IMG/VR virus record: IMGVR_UViG_3300031227_005578
Coordinates: 1 to 21,711 of that record
Strand: one strand, 5' to 3'
DNA: 21,711 nucleotides
Source: a virus
Part shown: piece after piece, positions 1 through 6,266 of the stretch
How positions within the stretch are numbered: the first letter of the stretch is position 1
How the letters are laid out: the number at the start of each line of letters is the position of its first letter
Notes under the pieces: generated by a model
What the model saw: only the letters and a program-made list of their open reading frames with translations
What the model was told of the DNA's origin: nothing
The model's database searches: none
Made by a program: the position numbers and the translations under genes

Positions 1-423
1 GCCTTGCTGGTTAAACGCTTTATATAAAATTCCATCTTCTTCATAACAAAAGATAGAATTTGAACAACCGTTACAGTTAATCATAAAATCACAATTATAT
101 AAACCATTTGAGTTCCAGTTTCCATCAGACGAATAAGCACCAGATACATCGTAATTGTAACCACTATAACTTAACCCATTACAACTTTGTGTATAATATG
201 AACTGTAAATTGCCTCCCCCCAGTAAACATGATCTGAACTGTAAATTGCTTCACTGTCTTCTACATAATCTGAACTGTGAATTGCTTTACTGTCTTTTAC
301 ATAATTAGAATCATGTACTGCCCTTGAAAAATCACGTGCTTTTGTTTTATCTTTTTCTAATAAACTTTCTTTACACCCAGCTAAAAACATTACTAAAATT
401 AAAACCATTACCACTTTTTTCAT
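1..423 (-). CDS. Repeat-bearing lipoprotein, 3' end cut by window edge
   Basis: Starts at ATG 423-421 after AGGAGGTAGAGTA and stays open for 141 codons to base 1, so the C-terminus is missing. The N-terminus MKKVVMVLILVMFLAGC is a lipoprotein signal: two lysines, a hydrophobic core, and lipobox LAGC with Cys17 as the likely lipidated residue. The mature part is rich in Ser, Tyr, Asn and Asp. It has an imperfect repeat of about 11 residues (DSKAIHSSDYV, DSEAIYSSDHV, then GEAIYSSYYT) and later Cys/Asn-rich stretches (NCDFMINCNGCSN), suggestive of a beta-solenoid. The start overlaps the stop of the upstream gene by one base (TAATG), so the two are probably co-translated. Function is unknown; a cell-surface or superinfection role is only a guess. 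Lipoprotein call is good, function is not. Confidence 0.75.
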   Translation of the reverse strand, partial: MKKVVMVLILVMFLAGCKESLLEKDKTKARDFSRAVHDSNYVKDSKAIHSSDYVEDSEAIYSSDHVYWGEAIYSSYYTQSCNGLSYSGYNYDVSGAYSSDGNWNSNGLYNCDFMINCNGCSNSIFCYEEDGILYKAFNQQG

Positions 424-719
424 TACTCTACCTCCTCTTTAACTTCCTCCACTTCCGCCTCAACCGGCACCGCCTCTTGAACTATACTCGCCTTTAAATC
501 TTCAAGCCCTATGATTGCCCCCCACAGATAGTTCCCCTGATTTATAGCTTGCTTTAAACTTCTTGAAGTCTGCTCCATATTCTTCGTCAGGGTGTCAAGG
601 TCCTGCTTATGCTGTGCTATCTTAGCGTCTATATCGGCTATGATAAGGGCATCGTCTGCATAGACACACGATACGAATATAAGCGATACTAATAGAATTA
701 AAAAGATTATTTTCTTCAT
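423..719 (-). CDS. Small exported coiled-coil protein
   Basis: A 98-residue product. The ATG at 719 is preferred over one 30 bases upstream because AAGGAGAAG lies just before it and because the upstream option would run into the previous gene. Residues 1-21 form a signal sequence (MKK, then a hydrophobic core). Cleavage could be by signal peptidase I after VYA-21; Cys18 is in a poor lipobox (FVSC), so lipidation is doubtful. Residues about 28-68 look like an amphipathic coiled coil (IDAKIAQHKQDLDTLTKNME), and the last 20 residues are very acidic. Small exported coiled-coil proteins near a phage lipoprotein recall spanin pairs, and the next gene is a lipoprotein, but no lysis gene is next to them to support this. 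Unknown function. Confidence 0.7.
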   Translation of the reverse strand: MKKIIFLILLVSLIFVSCVYADDALIIADIDAKIAQHKQDLDTLTKNMEQTSRSLKQAINQGNYLWGAIIGLEDLKASIVQEAVPVEAEVEEVKEEVE

Positions 720-720
720 T

Positions 721-1137
721 TTACTTCTCCTTTTTGATTTCAAAAACATTTTTAAAGAATTGAATAGCTTTATAAAAGAAACTATTTTTTAATTCTGCAA
801 GTTCAAATGCAAGCAATTCATTATTTTTTCTTGTAGCTTCTGCTAATCTAACAAATTGATAACAGAGTTGGCGAACAGTCTCTTTGTCTCGCACAGCGTT
901 TATGTCTACCCCTACACCTAAAGTAAGACCCCAATTAGATTCCCCCATCGTTGTTTTTAAGGTTTCTATGTCATATCCCTCTTTCCATAGTTGCTCGCCA
1001 GCCCATTCAATTAACGTTTTTACAGCCAATGGGAGCATTTCTTTTTCATTTTTTGTCTTTATAAAACTTACGGCATGTCTAAATTTCTCGCACTTTTTTC
1101 TGCTAAGAAAATTAGCTAAAGTTAAATCTTCAAACAT
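721..1137 (-). CDS. Hypothetical protein, about 138 aa
   Basis: Start is ATG 1137-1135, with a TTG directly before it as an alternative; GAGGGGG lies 7-10 bases upstream of both. No family recognised. The protein is mostly helical with charged Lys/Glu patches, a Trp/Gly-containing centre (ESNWGLTLGVGVDINAVRD), and a C-terminus rich in Phe and Lys (FFKNVFEIKKEK) that could contact membrane, although no transmembrane segment is evident. It is one base away from the exported coiled-coil gene downstream and 16 bases from the coiled-coil gene upstream, so it belongs to the same operon. Confidence 0.65.
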   Translation of the reverse strand: MFEDLTLANFLSRKKCEKFRHAVSFIKTKNEKEMLPLAVKTLIEWAGEQLWKEGYDIETLKTTMGESNWGLTLGVGVDINAVRDKETVRQLCYQFVRLAEATRKNNELLAFELAELKNSFFYKAIQFFKNVFEIKKEK

Positions 1138-1153
1138 CAATTCTTTACCCCCT

Positions 1154-1441
1154 CTATTTAATCCCCAATTTAGCTCTCAAAAAATCCTCAACTTTACCCA
1201 TAAACTCATCTTCAAAGTCGTGTTCTTTAAGGAAGACATGGCTTGCTATCTCTAACTTCAATGCTTCCAACTCATTCTGTTTCTTGAGCTTTTCTATCTC
1301 CTTCTTGCTTAACTTGCCCTCAAAAGTCAGCCTTTCTATTCTTGCCTTGCTTTCTTCATTCTCCTTGCATTTTACGATTAAAGCCTGTGCTGTTTCTATA
1401 ACCTCATCTGCTTGCTTTAATAGATTGGTTATGTTTTTCAT
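1154..1441 (-). CDS. Small coiled-coil protein
   Basis: A 95-residue protein with a textbook ribosome site (AAGGAGGTGAAGAA directly before ATG). Residues about 5-70 are heavily charged with regular Leu/Ile spacing (ERLTFEGKLSKKEIEKLKKQ) and should form a long helix or coiled coil. The last 25 residues could form a short helical cap. There is no signal peptide or membrane segment, so it is expected in the cytoplasm. No family recognised. Lies 14 bases downstream of a two-TM protein with an almost identical ribosome site. Confidence 0.7.
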   Translation of the reverse strand: MKNITNLLKQADEVIETAQALIVKCKENEESKARIERLTFEGKLSKKEIEKLKKQNELEALKLEIASHVFLKEHDFEDEFMGKVEDFLRAKLGIK

Positions 1442-1455
1442 TTCTTCACCTCCTT

Positions 1456-1824
1456 TTATTTATCCTTCATTTGTTTATTCAAATAATCAAAAGCTAAGTC
1501 CTTTAACATCTTGTAATCTTCCGGTAATTCCTTGACTATCTCCGAATTAGCTATCTTTGGCAGGACATAGATTGTCACCATCTCTCTAATAGTAGGCATA
1601 AAAACTAATATCAGTACTGAAATTAAGAGTGGGGTTAACAATGTTAGACCTAATTTTTTAAAGATTGAAACTGCTTTAACGGCTTCCATTCCATCATCAA
1701 ATTTATTAACATAATATGATATAAAAGAAATCAATGTTCCAATCGATGTAATCACACAAACAACAATAACAAAATCCCTTATATTATCCAGCCTCGTAAT
1801 CCAATAAATCATTCCACTTGTCAT
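1456..1824 (-). CDS. Two-TM phage membrane protein
   Basis: A 122-residue product. The ATG at 1824 is chosen because AAAGGAGGTGAAGAA ends directly at it; the upstream in-frame codons encode the ribosome site itself (YKGGEE). There are two hydrophobic helices, about residues 17-40 and 58-78, separated by a short charged loop. The segment after TM2 (MPTIREMVTIYVLPKIANSE, then LPEDYKML) has the look of a small two-TM protein that recurs in many tailed phages and is usually left as hypothetical. Two TMs and small size also allow a holin, but there is no endolysin next to it. Confident as a gene, weak on function. Confidence 0.75.
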   Translation of the reverse strand: MTSGMIYWITRLDNIRDFVIVVCVITSIGTLISFISYYVNKFDDGMEAVKAVSIFKKLGLTLLTPLLISVLILVFMPTIREMVTIYVLPKIANSEIVKELPEDYKMLKDLAFDYLNKQMKDK

Positions 1825-1847
1825 TTCTTCACCTCCTTTATATTTTC

Positions 1848-2123
1848 TCAAGTTGCTTCCCTCTTGGCTGAACTTATTACCATTTTAGCAAAGCCGAAGT
1901 CAATGTCAAAACTCGTATCTGCCTTAACCTCTGCCCTGCTTTCACCAACGGTAAAAACAGCCACTTTCTTATCATTTCTTTTCTTAATCTTGTATCCCGT
2001 GTTGTGTTCTTTTAAAACAGAAACAGAACCCCTAAGCTCTTTCTTGCTTTCAACCCAGTCGGTTAGCTGATAAGGGTATTTTACAGATCTACCTGTTTTT
2101 GATTTTGAGATTTTAATTTTCAC
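1848..2123 (-). CDS. Hypothetical protein, 91 aa, GTG start
   Basis: Start is GTG 2123-2121 after AAGGGGGTGAAAG. The product is basic, lacks a signal or membrane segment and alternates short beta-like stretches (KKVAVFTVGESRAEVKADTS, then FDIDFGFAKMVISSAKRE), suggesting a small beta-rich domain. No family recognised. The first bases after the start match those of the next upstream small gene (AAAATTAAAATC), which may be a local duplication or just a preferred AT-rich initiation region. The ribosome site overlaps the stop region of the upstream 46-aa gene. Confidence 0.65.
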   Translation of the reverse strand: MKIKISKSKTGRSVKYPYQLTDWVESKKELRGSVSVLKEHNTGYKIKKRNDKKVAVFTVGESRAEVKADTSFDIDFGFAKMVISSAKREAT

Positions 2124-2136
2124 CTTTCACCCCCTT

Positions 2137-2277
2137 CTAAAATTTTATATTTTTAAGTTCAACAATAATACCACAAATTCCCTCTTCGTTTATAAAAAAA
2201 TATACTGTATCTTTGAATGCTAACCAATAAATAATAATAAAAATTAGTAATATAAGTATTAAGATTTTAATTTTCAT
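2137..2277 (-). CDS. Single-TM miniprotein, 46 aa
   Basis: A short ORF read directly from the sequence: ATG 2277-2275, stop TAG 2139-2137. A strong ribosome site, GGGGAGGTG, sits 4 bases before ATG. The product starts MKIKILILILLIFIIIYWLA, a basic tip followed by a hydrophobic helix spanning about residues 3-20, and ends in a short tail. It is a membrane-anchored miniprotein or an uncleaved signal anchor of unknown role. Good ribosome site and tight packing against the next gene support it; length is the only reason to doubt it. Confidence 0.6.
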   Translation of the reverse strand: MKIKILILILLIFIIIYWLAFKDTVYFFINEEGICGIIVELKNIKF

Positions 2278-2327
2278 TTACACCTCCCCATTTTGCGTTT
2301 TAAGCCACTTTTCTTGATTTAAACCGC

Positions 2328-2420
2328 TTAAGCTCTAACATGACCACATCTTTCAACCTTGCCACTTAAAAGCCCATCATATATCGATTGTAGAGCCACA
2401 TTGACATCCCACATTCTCAT
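2328..2420 (-). CDS. Possible 30-aa ORF coupled to the methyltransferase
   Basis: ATG 2420-2418 overlaps the TGA of the DNA methyltransferase gene (ATGA), a typical translational coupling arrangement. It encodes 30 residues beginning MRMWDVNVALQSIYDGLLSG, with a plausible helical composition, and ends at TAA 2330-2328. Beyond this stop the frame stays readable towards the next gene, so a longer ancestor cut by a stop is possible. There is no independent ribosome site. Weakly supported. Confidence 0.35.
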   Translation of the reverse strand: MRMWDVNVALQSIYDGLLSGKVERCGHVRA

Positions 2421-3562
2421 TCATCAAACAATGTCCTATCTTTTTGCCAACTTTTTATGCGAGCCTTAGATATTTCTACATACTCTTTTTCTCTTTCTAT
2501 GCCTATGAAATCAAATCCCTCTAATTTACAAGCTATCCCCGTTGTGCCACTTCCCATAAATGGGTCTAAAACTATCCCATTTTTAGGTGTTATTAAACGA
2601 CATAGGTATTGCATTAACTTTATAGGTTTAACTGTTGGGTGGTTGTTCTTCCTTAATGTCTTTCCTCTTAAATAAGGGTTATCTATTTTCTTCTGTCTGC
2701 CATCATCTGTAATCTGTTCGTCTTTATCTAACCCCTTATTCCTCTCACTTTTTGATGCTTTGGCACAGTAGAAGAAGCGTTGTGGTTCTCCCATAATATC
2801 TACTACCTCATCACTTCCATCGTGGATTAGGTTTGCAGGGAAGCGACCTTGAACTTCTGTTGAACCTTCCTTTTTACCAGAATATAATCCTTTACCACTA
2901 TCAGTTCTTGTATCACAAGCAGTCATACCAGTTTCTTTATTACCAGAAAATTCATTTACTCTTGTTTCACTTCCAACCCTACACCCATCTATATTGATAC
3001 CACCAGTTCCGTGCTTTAAGACGTTCTGGGCTATTGTTTTCTCTGATAGAGGTTTGCGGGCTAATGTCCATAGTTCCATAGCTGGTTTAAGAGCTGTGCC
3101 CCAACCTTCGTGAGGTGATGAGCCTTTAGTATAAGTAAAATCGCCTTTTGTATCGTTTTGATTCCAACCATTATTATCATCATAGGGTTTTACATTTCTG
3201 TGCCTTTTACCTGTTGCTTCTCTCTCATTTCCCTGAAACCTATCTACTGCTTTACCTATATTTAAACTTTTAGGAAAACCCGAGCCATATACCCAACCCA
3301 CAATATCTCTTATCTCAAATCCTGCATCTTCTATATTAACTGCCATTCTATGTTGAGTTCTTGTTCCGCAGGCACACAATATATGTCCACCTGGCTTTAA
3401 AACTCTTAAACACTCTTTCCACAGCTCAATAGAGGGAACATCATAATCCCACTTCTTAGCCATAAATGATATGCCATAAGGCGGGTCTGTAACGATAGCG
3501 TCTACCGAACTGTCAGACAACTTCTTTAACTCAACCCCGCTATCTCCTAATATAAGCCTCAC
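2417..3562 (-). CDS. DNA methyltransferase (N6-adenine or N4-cytosine), beta class
   Basis: A 381-residue enzyme expected to transfer a methyl group from S-adenosylmethionine to an exocyclic amino group in DNA. Catalytic motif IV, DPPYG, is at residues 26-30 near the N-terminus, and the SAM-binding motif I, DPFMGSGTTG, is at 333-342 near the C-terminus. The order IV, target recognition region, I defines the beta class (COG0863-like). The centre (residues about 85-320) holds a large target region with GWVYGSGFPKSLNIGKAVDR, often seen in phage enzymes. GTG start after GGAGGT. No restriction nuclease is adjacent, so an orphan enzyme is likely, for protection against host restriction or for marking phage DNA. 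Whether A or C is methylated cannot be told from DPPY alone. Confidence 0.9.
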   Translation of the reverse strand: MRLILGDSGVELKKLSDSSVDAIVTDPPYGISFMAKKWDYDVPSIELWKECLRVLKPGGHILCACGTRTQHRMAVNIEDAGFEIRDIVGWVYGSGFPKSLNIGKAVDRFQGNEREATGKRHRNVKPYDDNNGWNQNDTKGDFTYTKGSSPHEGWGTALKPAMELWTLARKPLSEKTIAQNVLKHGTGGINIDGCRVGSETRVNEFSGNKETGMTACDTRTDSGKGLYSGKKEGSTEVQGRFPANLIHDGSDEVVDIMGEPQRFFYCAKASKSERNKGLDKDEQITDDGRQKKIDNPYLRGKTLRKNNHPTVKPIKLMQYLCRLITPKNGIVLDPFMGSGTTGIACKLEGFDFIGIEREKEYVEISKARIKSWQKDRTLFDE

Positions 3563-3565
3563 TCC

Positions 3566-3715
3566 CTACCTCCAAATCACTATAAACACTATTAAAAACA
3601 GTCCTGCTACCACGCCATACTGCCACCACCGAGCTTGAAACTCGCTATCCACCGCACAGTGGGCAAAGAGCATTGCCATTATTAAAACTTCGGCTAATGT
3701 AGCTATAATTTTCAT
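3566..3715 (-). CDS. Small membrane protein, 49 aa
   Basis: ATG 3715-3713 follows GGGAGGGGAAAGG; stop is TAG 3568-3566, three bases before the GTG of the methyltransferase. Two hydrophobic stretches are seen: residues 2-19 (KIIATLAEVLIMAMLFAH) and 33-48 (YGVVAGLFLIVFIVIW), with a charged, Trp-rich loop between (DSEFQARWWQ). It could be a two-TM hairpin of 49 residues. No family recognised. The strong ribosome site and the tight fit between neighbours make it a likely real gene. Confidence 0.6.
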   Translation of the reverse strand: MKIIATLAEVLIMAMLFAHCAVDSEFQARWWQYGVVAGLFLIVFIVIWR

Positions 3716-3727
3716 CCTTTCCCCTCC

Positions 3728-3832
3728 CTATTTAATTAAAGCACATATTAAAATAACAACAAGATACACAAAGGCTAAAGTGGTTATATAGATTATAGCA
3801 AAAATTACTAACAATTTAATAAGTATTTTCAT
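3728..3832 (-). CDS. Single-TM miniprotein, 34 aa
   Basis: ATG 3832-3830 partly overlaps the end of the replication gene (its TAA is at 3836-3834); AAGGGGAAG lies 7 bases upstream and doubles as the end of that gene. The 34-residue product is almost wholly hydrophobic after MKILIK (LLVIFAIIYITTLAFVYLVV) and ends ALIK, i.e. one membrane helix with basic ends. The stop at 3730-3728 abuts the ribosome site of the next small membrane gene, so the two small membrane proteins follow each other directly. Function unknown. Confidence 0.5.
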   Translation of the reverse strand: MKILIKLLVIFAIIYITTLAFVYLVVILICALIK

Positions 3833-3833
3833 T

Positions 3834-4631
3834 TTAAATCTTCCCCTTACCCCCTTCTAAAATATCCTTAAAGCTCAAAGTGGACTTTTCTTCCTTAAAC
3901 TTATCGTGTTCTTTTATATTAAGCTCCGCAAAGTAGTTAGGCAATTCCTTTTTAAGCACTTCCGATAAATAGCCCCAGGGGTTTTCAGCCTTGCTTTTAT
4001 GTAGAGCCTTGCCTCCCTTAATCATTAAATCAATCGGCGGATAATACCCCTTTAGCCTTTTAACCCTCTCTATGAAAGTAAAGATATTGAATTTTAAATT
4101 ATCATTAAGTTCTTTATGGATTAAAGCCAACTCTTGCTTTTGAGCCTGAGTGGGTGCAGGGAAAGGCTGTTTAGAGTTATCCACAGAAGCAGCCGAAGGC
4201 TTGTGTTTCTTTATATTAACTTTACTTAACTTAACTTTACTTAACTTAACTTTACTTAACTTAGGGGTGTCAGTGGTTGTCATTGGTATGCCATTAGACT
4301 TAGGGCATTCTCTCCTTCGTTCTCTATCGGCTCTAAATGTTTGAAAATCATTAAACTTAGTATATTGCTGATATAGTTTATTATTATCCTTATATAATGA
4401 GATTAACCCGGCCTTGCTTATTTCCACTAATGCAGTTTCAATGTTTTTTATGGTGATTTTCTTGTTTTTAGGTAGGACTTCTGTTTTAATATCTTCCGAA
4501 TCAGCCGTATAGCATCCGTAATCATCAAGGTATGGGAATGTCCATGTCCATACTATTTGGGATTTTAATGATAATTGATTTACTTTTTTTGATTGTGATA
4601 TTCTTCTTGATAACATTCTTCTGTTTGCCAT
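3834..4631 (-). CDS. Replisome organizer / replication initiation-like protein
   Basis: A 265-residue protein with AAGGAGCAATA before its ATG. The N-terminal 90 residues (ANRRMLSRRISQSKKVNQLS, then WTFPYLDDYGCYTADSEDIK) resemble the winged-helix N-domain of phage replisome organizers, which bind the replication origin. Residues about 125-145 are a low-complexity linker made of LSKVK copied three times from a 15-bp DNA repeat. The C-terminal half (about 165-250) is helical and may bind a helicase or loader, as in DnaD-like proteins. No ATPase motif is present, so it is not a helicase loader of the DnaC type. It sits beside nuclease, SSB-like and methyltransferase genes, which supports a replication role. 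The exact family is an inference. Confidence 0.7.
   Translation of the reverse strand: MANRRMLSRRISQSKKVNQLSLKSQIVWTWTFPYLDDYGCYTADSEDIKTEVLPKNKKITIKNIETALVEISKAGLISLYKDNNKLYQQYTKFNDFQTFRADRERRRECPKSNGIPMTTTDTPKLSKVKLSKVKLSKVNIKKHKPSAASVDNSKQPFPAPTQAQKQELALIHKELNDNLKFNIFTFIERVKRLKGYYPPIDLMIKGGKALHKSKAENPWGYLSEVLKKELPNYFAELNIKEHDKFKEEKSTLSFKDILEGGKGKI
4216..4260. repeat. Three tandem 15-bp repeats inside the replication gene
   Basis: The 15-mer TTAACTTTACTTAAC occurs three times without a mismatch at 4216-4230, 4231-4245 and 4246-4260, followed by a partial TTA. On the coding strand it encodes LSKVK three times in frame, in a linker between two domains. Identical copies indicate recent slippage. 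Because phage origins often lie inside the initiator gene as short direct repeats (iterons), it may also be a binding site for the encoded protein; this is an inference. Confidence 0.8.
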
Positions 4632-4640
4632 TATTGCTCC

Positions 4641-4816
4641 TTAAAACATACTTTCTTGGTTCTTTCTAAATAAATCACCCTGTATATCTTTTTTACTTTC
4701 GTTTAGAATATGAAGTCCTATTTTTGGTAATACGCAATTTCTTAAAATGGTTCTTTTGTTACTAATATTATAATCATTTTGCCTCCTATGCCAGCATATA
4801 AATTTAAGATTTTCAT
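4641..4816 (-). pseudogene. Remnant of a phage cytosine-type DNA methyltransferase with internal deletion
   Basis: The frame from ATG 4816-4814 reads MKILNLYAGIGG, the typical start and SAM-binding motif I of small phage C5-type DNA methyltransferases, then goes KM and stops at 4744-4742 after 24 codons. In another frame, the sequence down to TAA 4643-4641 reads TILRNCVLPKIGLHILNESK, then DIQGDLF, which looks like the extreme C-terminus of the same enzymes. Everything between (normally well over 100 residues, including the PC catalytic motif) is absent. The two ends are thus joined out of frame. A deletion in the phage, or an assembly collapse, would produce this. The family match comes from memory of such proteins, not from a search. 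Confidence 0.55.
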
Positions 4817-4817
4817 C

Positions 4818-5096
4818 TTAAAACAACACCTCTTTGTTATCCTCAACTAATGATTTACATTTGTGAATACTTAATCTCTTTAACTCTCTAACGTCTCTTA
4901 AAATTGTCTCTACACTCGCCCAGTGGTTCTCTATTTCAAGCACGGTCTTGCAACCTAAGAGTTGGAAGGTTCTGGCAATTATCTTGTTGGGTGAAGCGTC
5001 GGGGTCTTCCGCCAGAACGTCAAAAGCCTTTTGCCCCGCAGAGCTTATCTTTCTATTCAACCAGTATTTATTTCCTCTATACTTCACCCAACTCAT
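4818..5096 (-). CDS. Hypothetical protein, 92 aa
   Basis: Start ATG follows TAGGAGGTTAATT. The protein is short, Trp-containing and mostly helical. Residues about 18-75 (AGQKAFDVLAEDPDASPNKI, then ARTFQLLGCKTVLEIENHWA) could form a helix-turn-helix-like bundle, but no family was recognised. There is no signal or membrane segment. Its stop precedes the methyltransferase remnant's ATG by one base. Located among replication genes, so a regulatory or DNA-binding role is possible. Confidence 0.65.
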   Translation of the reverse strand: MSWVKYRGNKYWLNRKISSAGQKAFDVLAEDPDASPNKIIARTFQLLGCKTVLEIENHWASVETILRDVRELKRLSIHKCKSLVEDNKEVLF

Positions 5097-5110
5097 AATT
5101 AACCTCCTAT

Positions 5111-5446
5111 TTAAAAAGGCACCTCGTTCTCATCGTCGTGAATGGTATCAACGCTTTCTTCCTGCACCACGTTGTTGCTCTTTTTATAGACTTCAAACTT
5201 GTGCCAAAAATATCCACCCACTTTATATTGACCTAACTTTGCCTTTGCCCCACAAGCACAGACTACATTTACATATACGTTGCCTTCCTTGTCTTTATTG
5301 CTGTCCATTTTCATAGGTGCATTACCGCAAACGTCGCACTTCTTCGGCGGGTTAGAGAGGACTATTGCTTTATGCAGTGTCTCCATTTCTTTAGTCTCCT
5401 CTATGTGTAGGTTTACATTGTTTCCTAATTTAACCGTTGCTTTCAT
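5111..5446 (-). CDS. Zinc-ribbon protein with SSB-like C-terminal tip
   Basis: A 111-residue protein. Four cysteines, Cys37-x2-Cys40 and Cys63-x-Cys65, flank a basic beta-rich loop (KMDSNKDKEGNVYVNV) and should bind zinc. The region GAKAKLGQYKVGGYFWHKFE resembles a phage protein family usually left unnamed. The last residues, HDDENEVPF, copy the acidic tip of bacterial single-stranded DNA-binding proteins (DDDIPF), the docking peptide for replication and repair partners. A linker of polar residues (about 88-101) separates the two, as in SSB. No recognisable OB-fold signature is visible. Likely acts on phage DNA with the adjacent replication and nuclease genes. Zinc ribbon and tail are seen; ssDNA binding is inferred. 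GGGAGATTTAAA precedes ATG. Confidence 0.75.
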   Translation of the reverse strand: MKATVKLGNNVNLHIEETKEMETLHKAIVLSNPPKKCDVCGNAPMKMDSNKDKEGNVYVNVVCACGAKAKLGQYKVGGYFWHKFEVYKKSNNVVQEESVDTIHDDENEVPF

Positions 5447-5457
5447 TTTAAATCTCC

Positions 5458-5766
5458 CTATATTTCTAATCTTTCATTGATTTTCCTAATTCTATTTTCA
5501 AGATTGTGTAGATTGCCCCAATAGTTTCTTAATTTTTTGACTAATGGAACTACTTGTTGTGATGGCTCCAATGCTGTTTTTTCCTCATCAGGCACATCCT
5601 CAGGCATCGGAGTTAAAACATCTACAAGCTTATCTTCTAATTCTGATATTTGTTTTATGCAATTTTCAATTTTTCTTCCAAGTAGTTCCATTTCTGTTCT
5701 TACTTGAGGCGTTTTTTTGTCTACTGTTTGAGGTATTTTTCTCTCTGGTTCTACAAGTTCTCCCAT
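5458..5766 (-). CDS. Coiled-coil protein, 102 aa
   Basis: ATG 5766 follows AAAGGAGAAAGAAG. Residues about 25-50 (EMELLGRKIENCIKQISELE) and 72-102 (VVPLVKKLRNYWGNLHNLEN) look like amphipathic helices that could pair as a coiled coil; between them is an acidic, Pro-rich linker (TPMPEDVPDEEKTALEPSQQ). No catalytic motif or signal peptide is visible, and no family recognised. The start region is overlapped by the 46-aa gene upstream. Confidence 0.65.
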   Translation of the reverse strand: MGELVEPERKIPQTVDKKTPQVRTEMELLGRKIENCIKQISELEDKLVDVLTPMPEDVPDEEKTALEPSQQVVPLVKKLRNYWGNLHNLENRIRKINERLEI

Positions 5767-5891
5767 CTTCTTTCTCCTTTGTTAGTTATTAGTTTCGAAT
5801 GTCCTTTTGTAAACCATCCTTTTTCTATACCTTTAAATACTTTTGGGATGTAGTTTTTAGAAATAACTTTTTCTTTAATTTCTTCTTCCAT
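5751..5891 (-). CDS. Short basic protein, 46 aa
   Basis: ATG 5891-5889 follows AAAGGAGGTAGGGAA, one of the strongest ribosome sites in the window; stop TAG is 5753-5751, so its end overlaps the next gene by 16 bases in a different frame. The product (MEEEIKEKVISKNYIPKVFK, then GIEKGWFTKGHSK) is small, soluble and basic after an acidic start. No family recognised. Strong initiation signal and tight packing support it. Confidence 0.55.
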   Translation of the reverse strand: MEEEIKEKVISKNYIPKVFKGIEKGWFTKGHSKLITNKGERRWENL

Positions 5892-5908
5892 TTCCCTACC
5901 TCCTTTAA

Positions 5909-6265
5909 TTATTCATCAAGCCATCTAAAAATACTTTGAAGCCCGTTTAATTCAGACGAAACAGAGTTTATATTTGAGATAGCACATTTATACAATGCCT
6001 CTGCTTTGTCCATTTCAAGTTTTTCTTCCCAGCACACCCCCTTTGCTATTTTTTCTGTGATAGTGGCGGGAGGGCTTTGTATTTTCTCACCCTCAAGCTC
6101 TACCTCTTTGCCTGCCTGTAAAGACATAATAGTTATAGCTATCTTCTTGTCATACCCAGCCGAAGATTTAGCTTTGTCCTCTGCTCTTGATTTAATCACG
6201 CCTCTTATTTTTGCAAGCAGTTTTATCTTTTCTTCAATTCTGTCAGCTATCTGTTTTATTTCCAT
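5909..6265 (-). CDS. Conserved-looking phage protein, 118 aa, helical
   Basis: ATG 6265 follows AAGGGGAAATAAA. Mostly helical. The stretch YDKKIAITIMSLQAGKEVEL then PPATITEKIAKGVCWEEKLE then MDKAEALYKCAISNI resembles a small protein often found near phage recombination or ssDNA-binding genes. The last residues (ELNGLQSIFRWLDE) form an amphipathic end. It is one base downstream of the PD-(D/E)XK nuclease and likely co-transcribed with it. A role in recombination is a guess from context. Confidence 0.65.
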   Translation of the reverse strand: MEIKQIADRIEEKIKLLAKIRGVIKSRAEDKAKSSAGYDKKIAITIMSLQAGKEVELEGEKIQSPPATITEKIAKGVCWEEKLEMDKAEALYKCAISNINSVSSELNGLQSIFRWLDE

Positions 6266-6266
6266 T

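Noticed and set aside
423-719. i-spanin/o-spanin pair with the lipoprotein at 1-423
   Set aside because: The upstream protein appears to have a cleavable signal rather than an anchor and no lysis genes flank it; kept only as a weak possibility.
1456-1824. Holin/endolysin lysis cassette
   Set aside because: Two-TM proteins alone are not specific; no endolysin with recognisable catalytic domain is adjacent.
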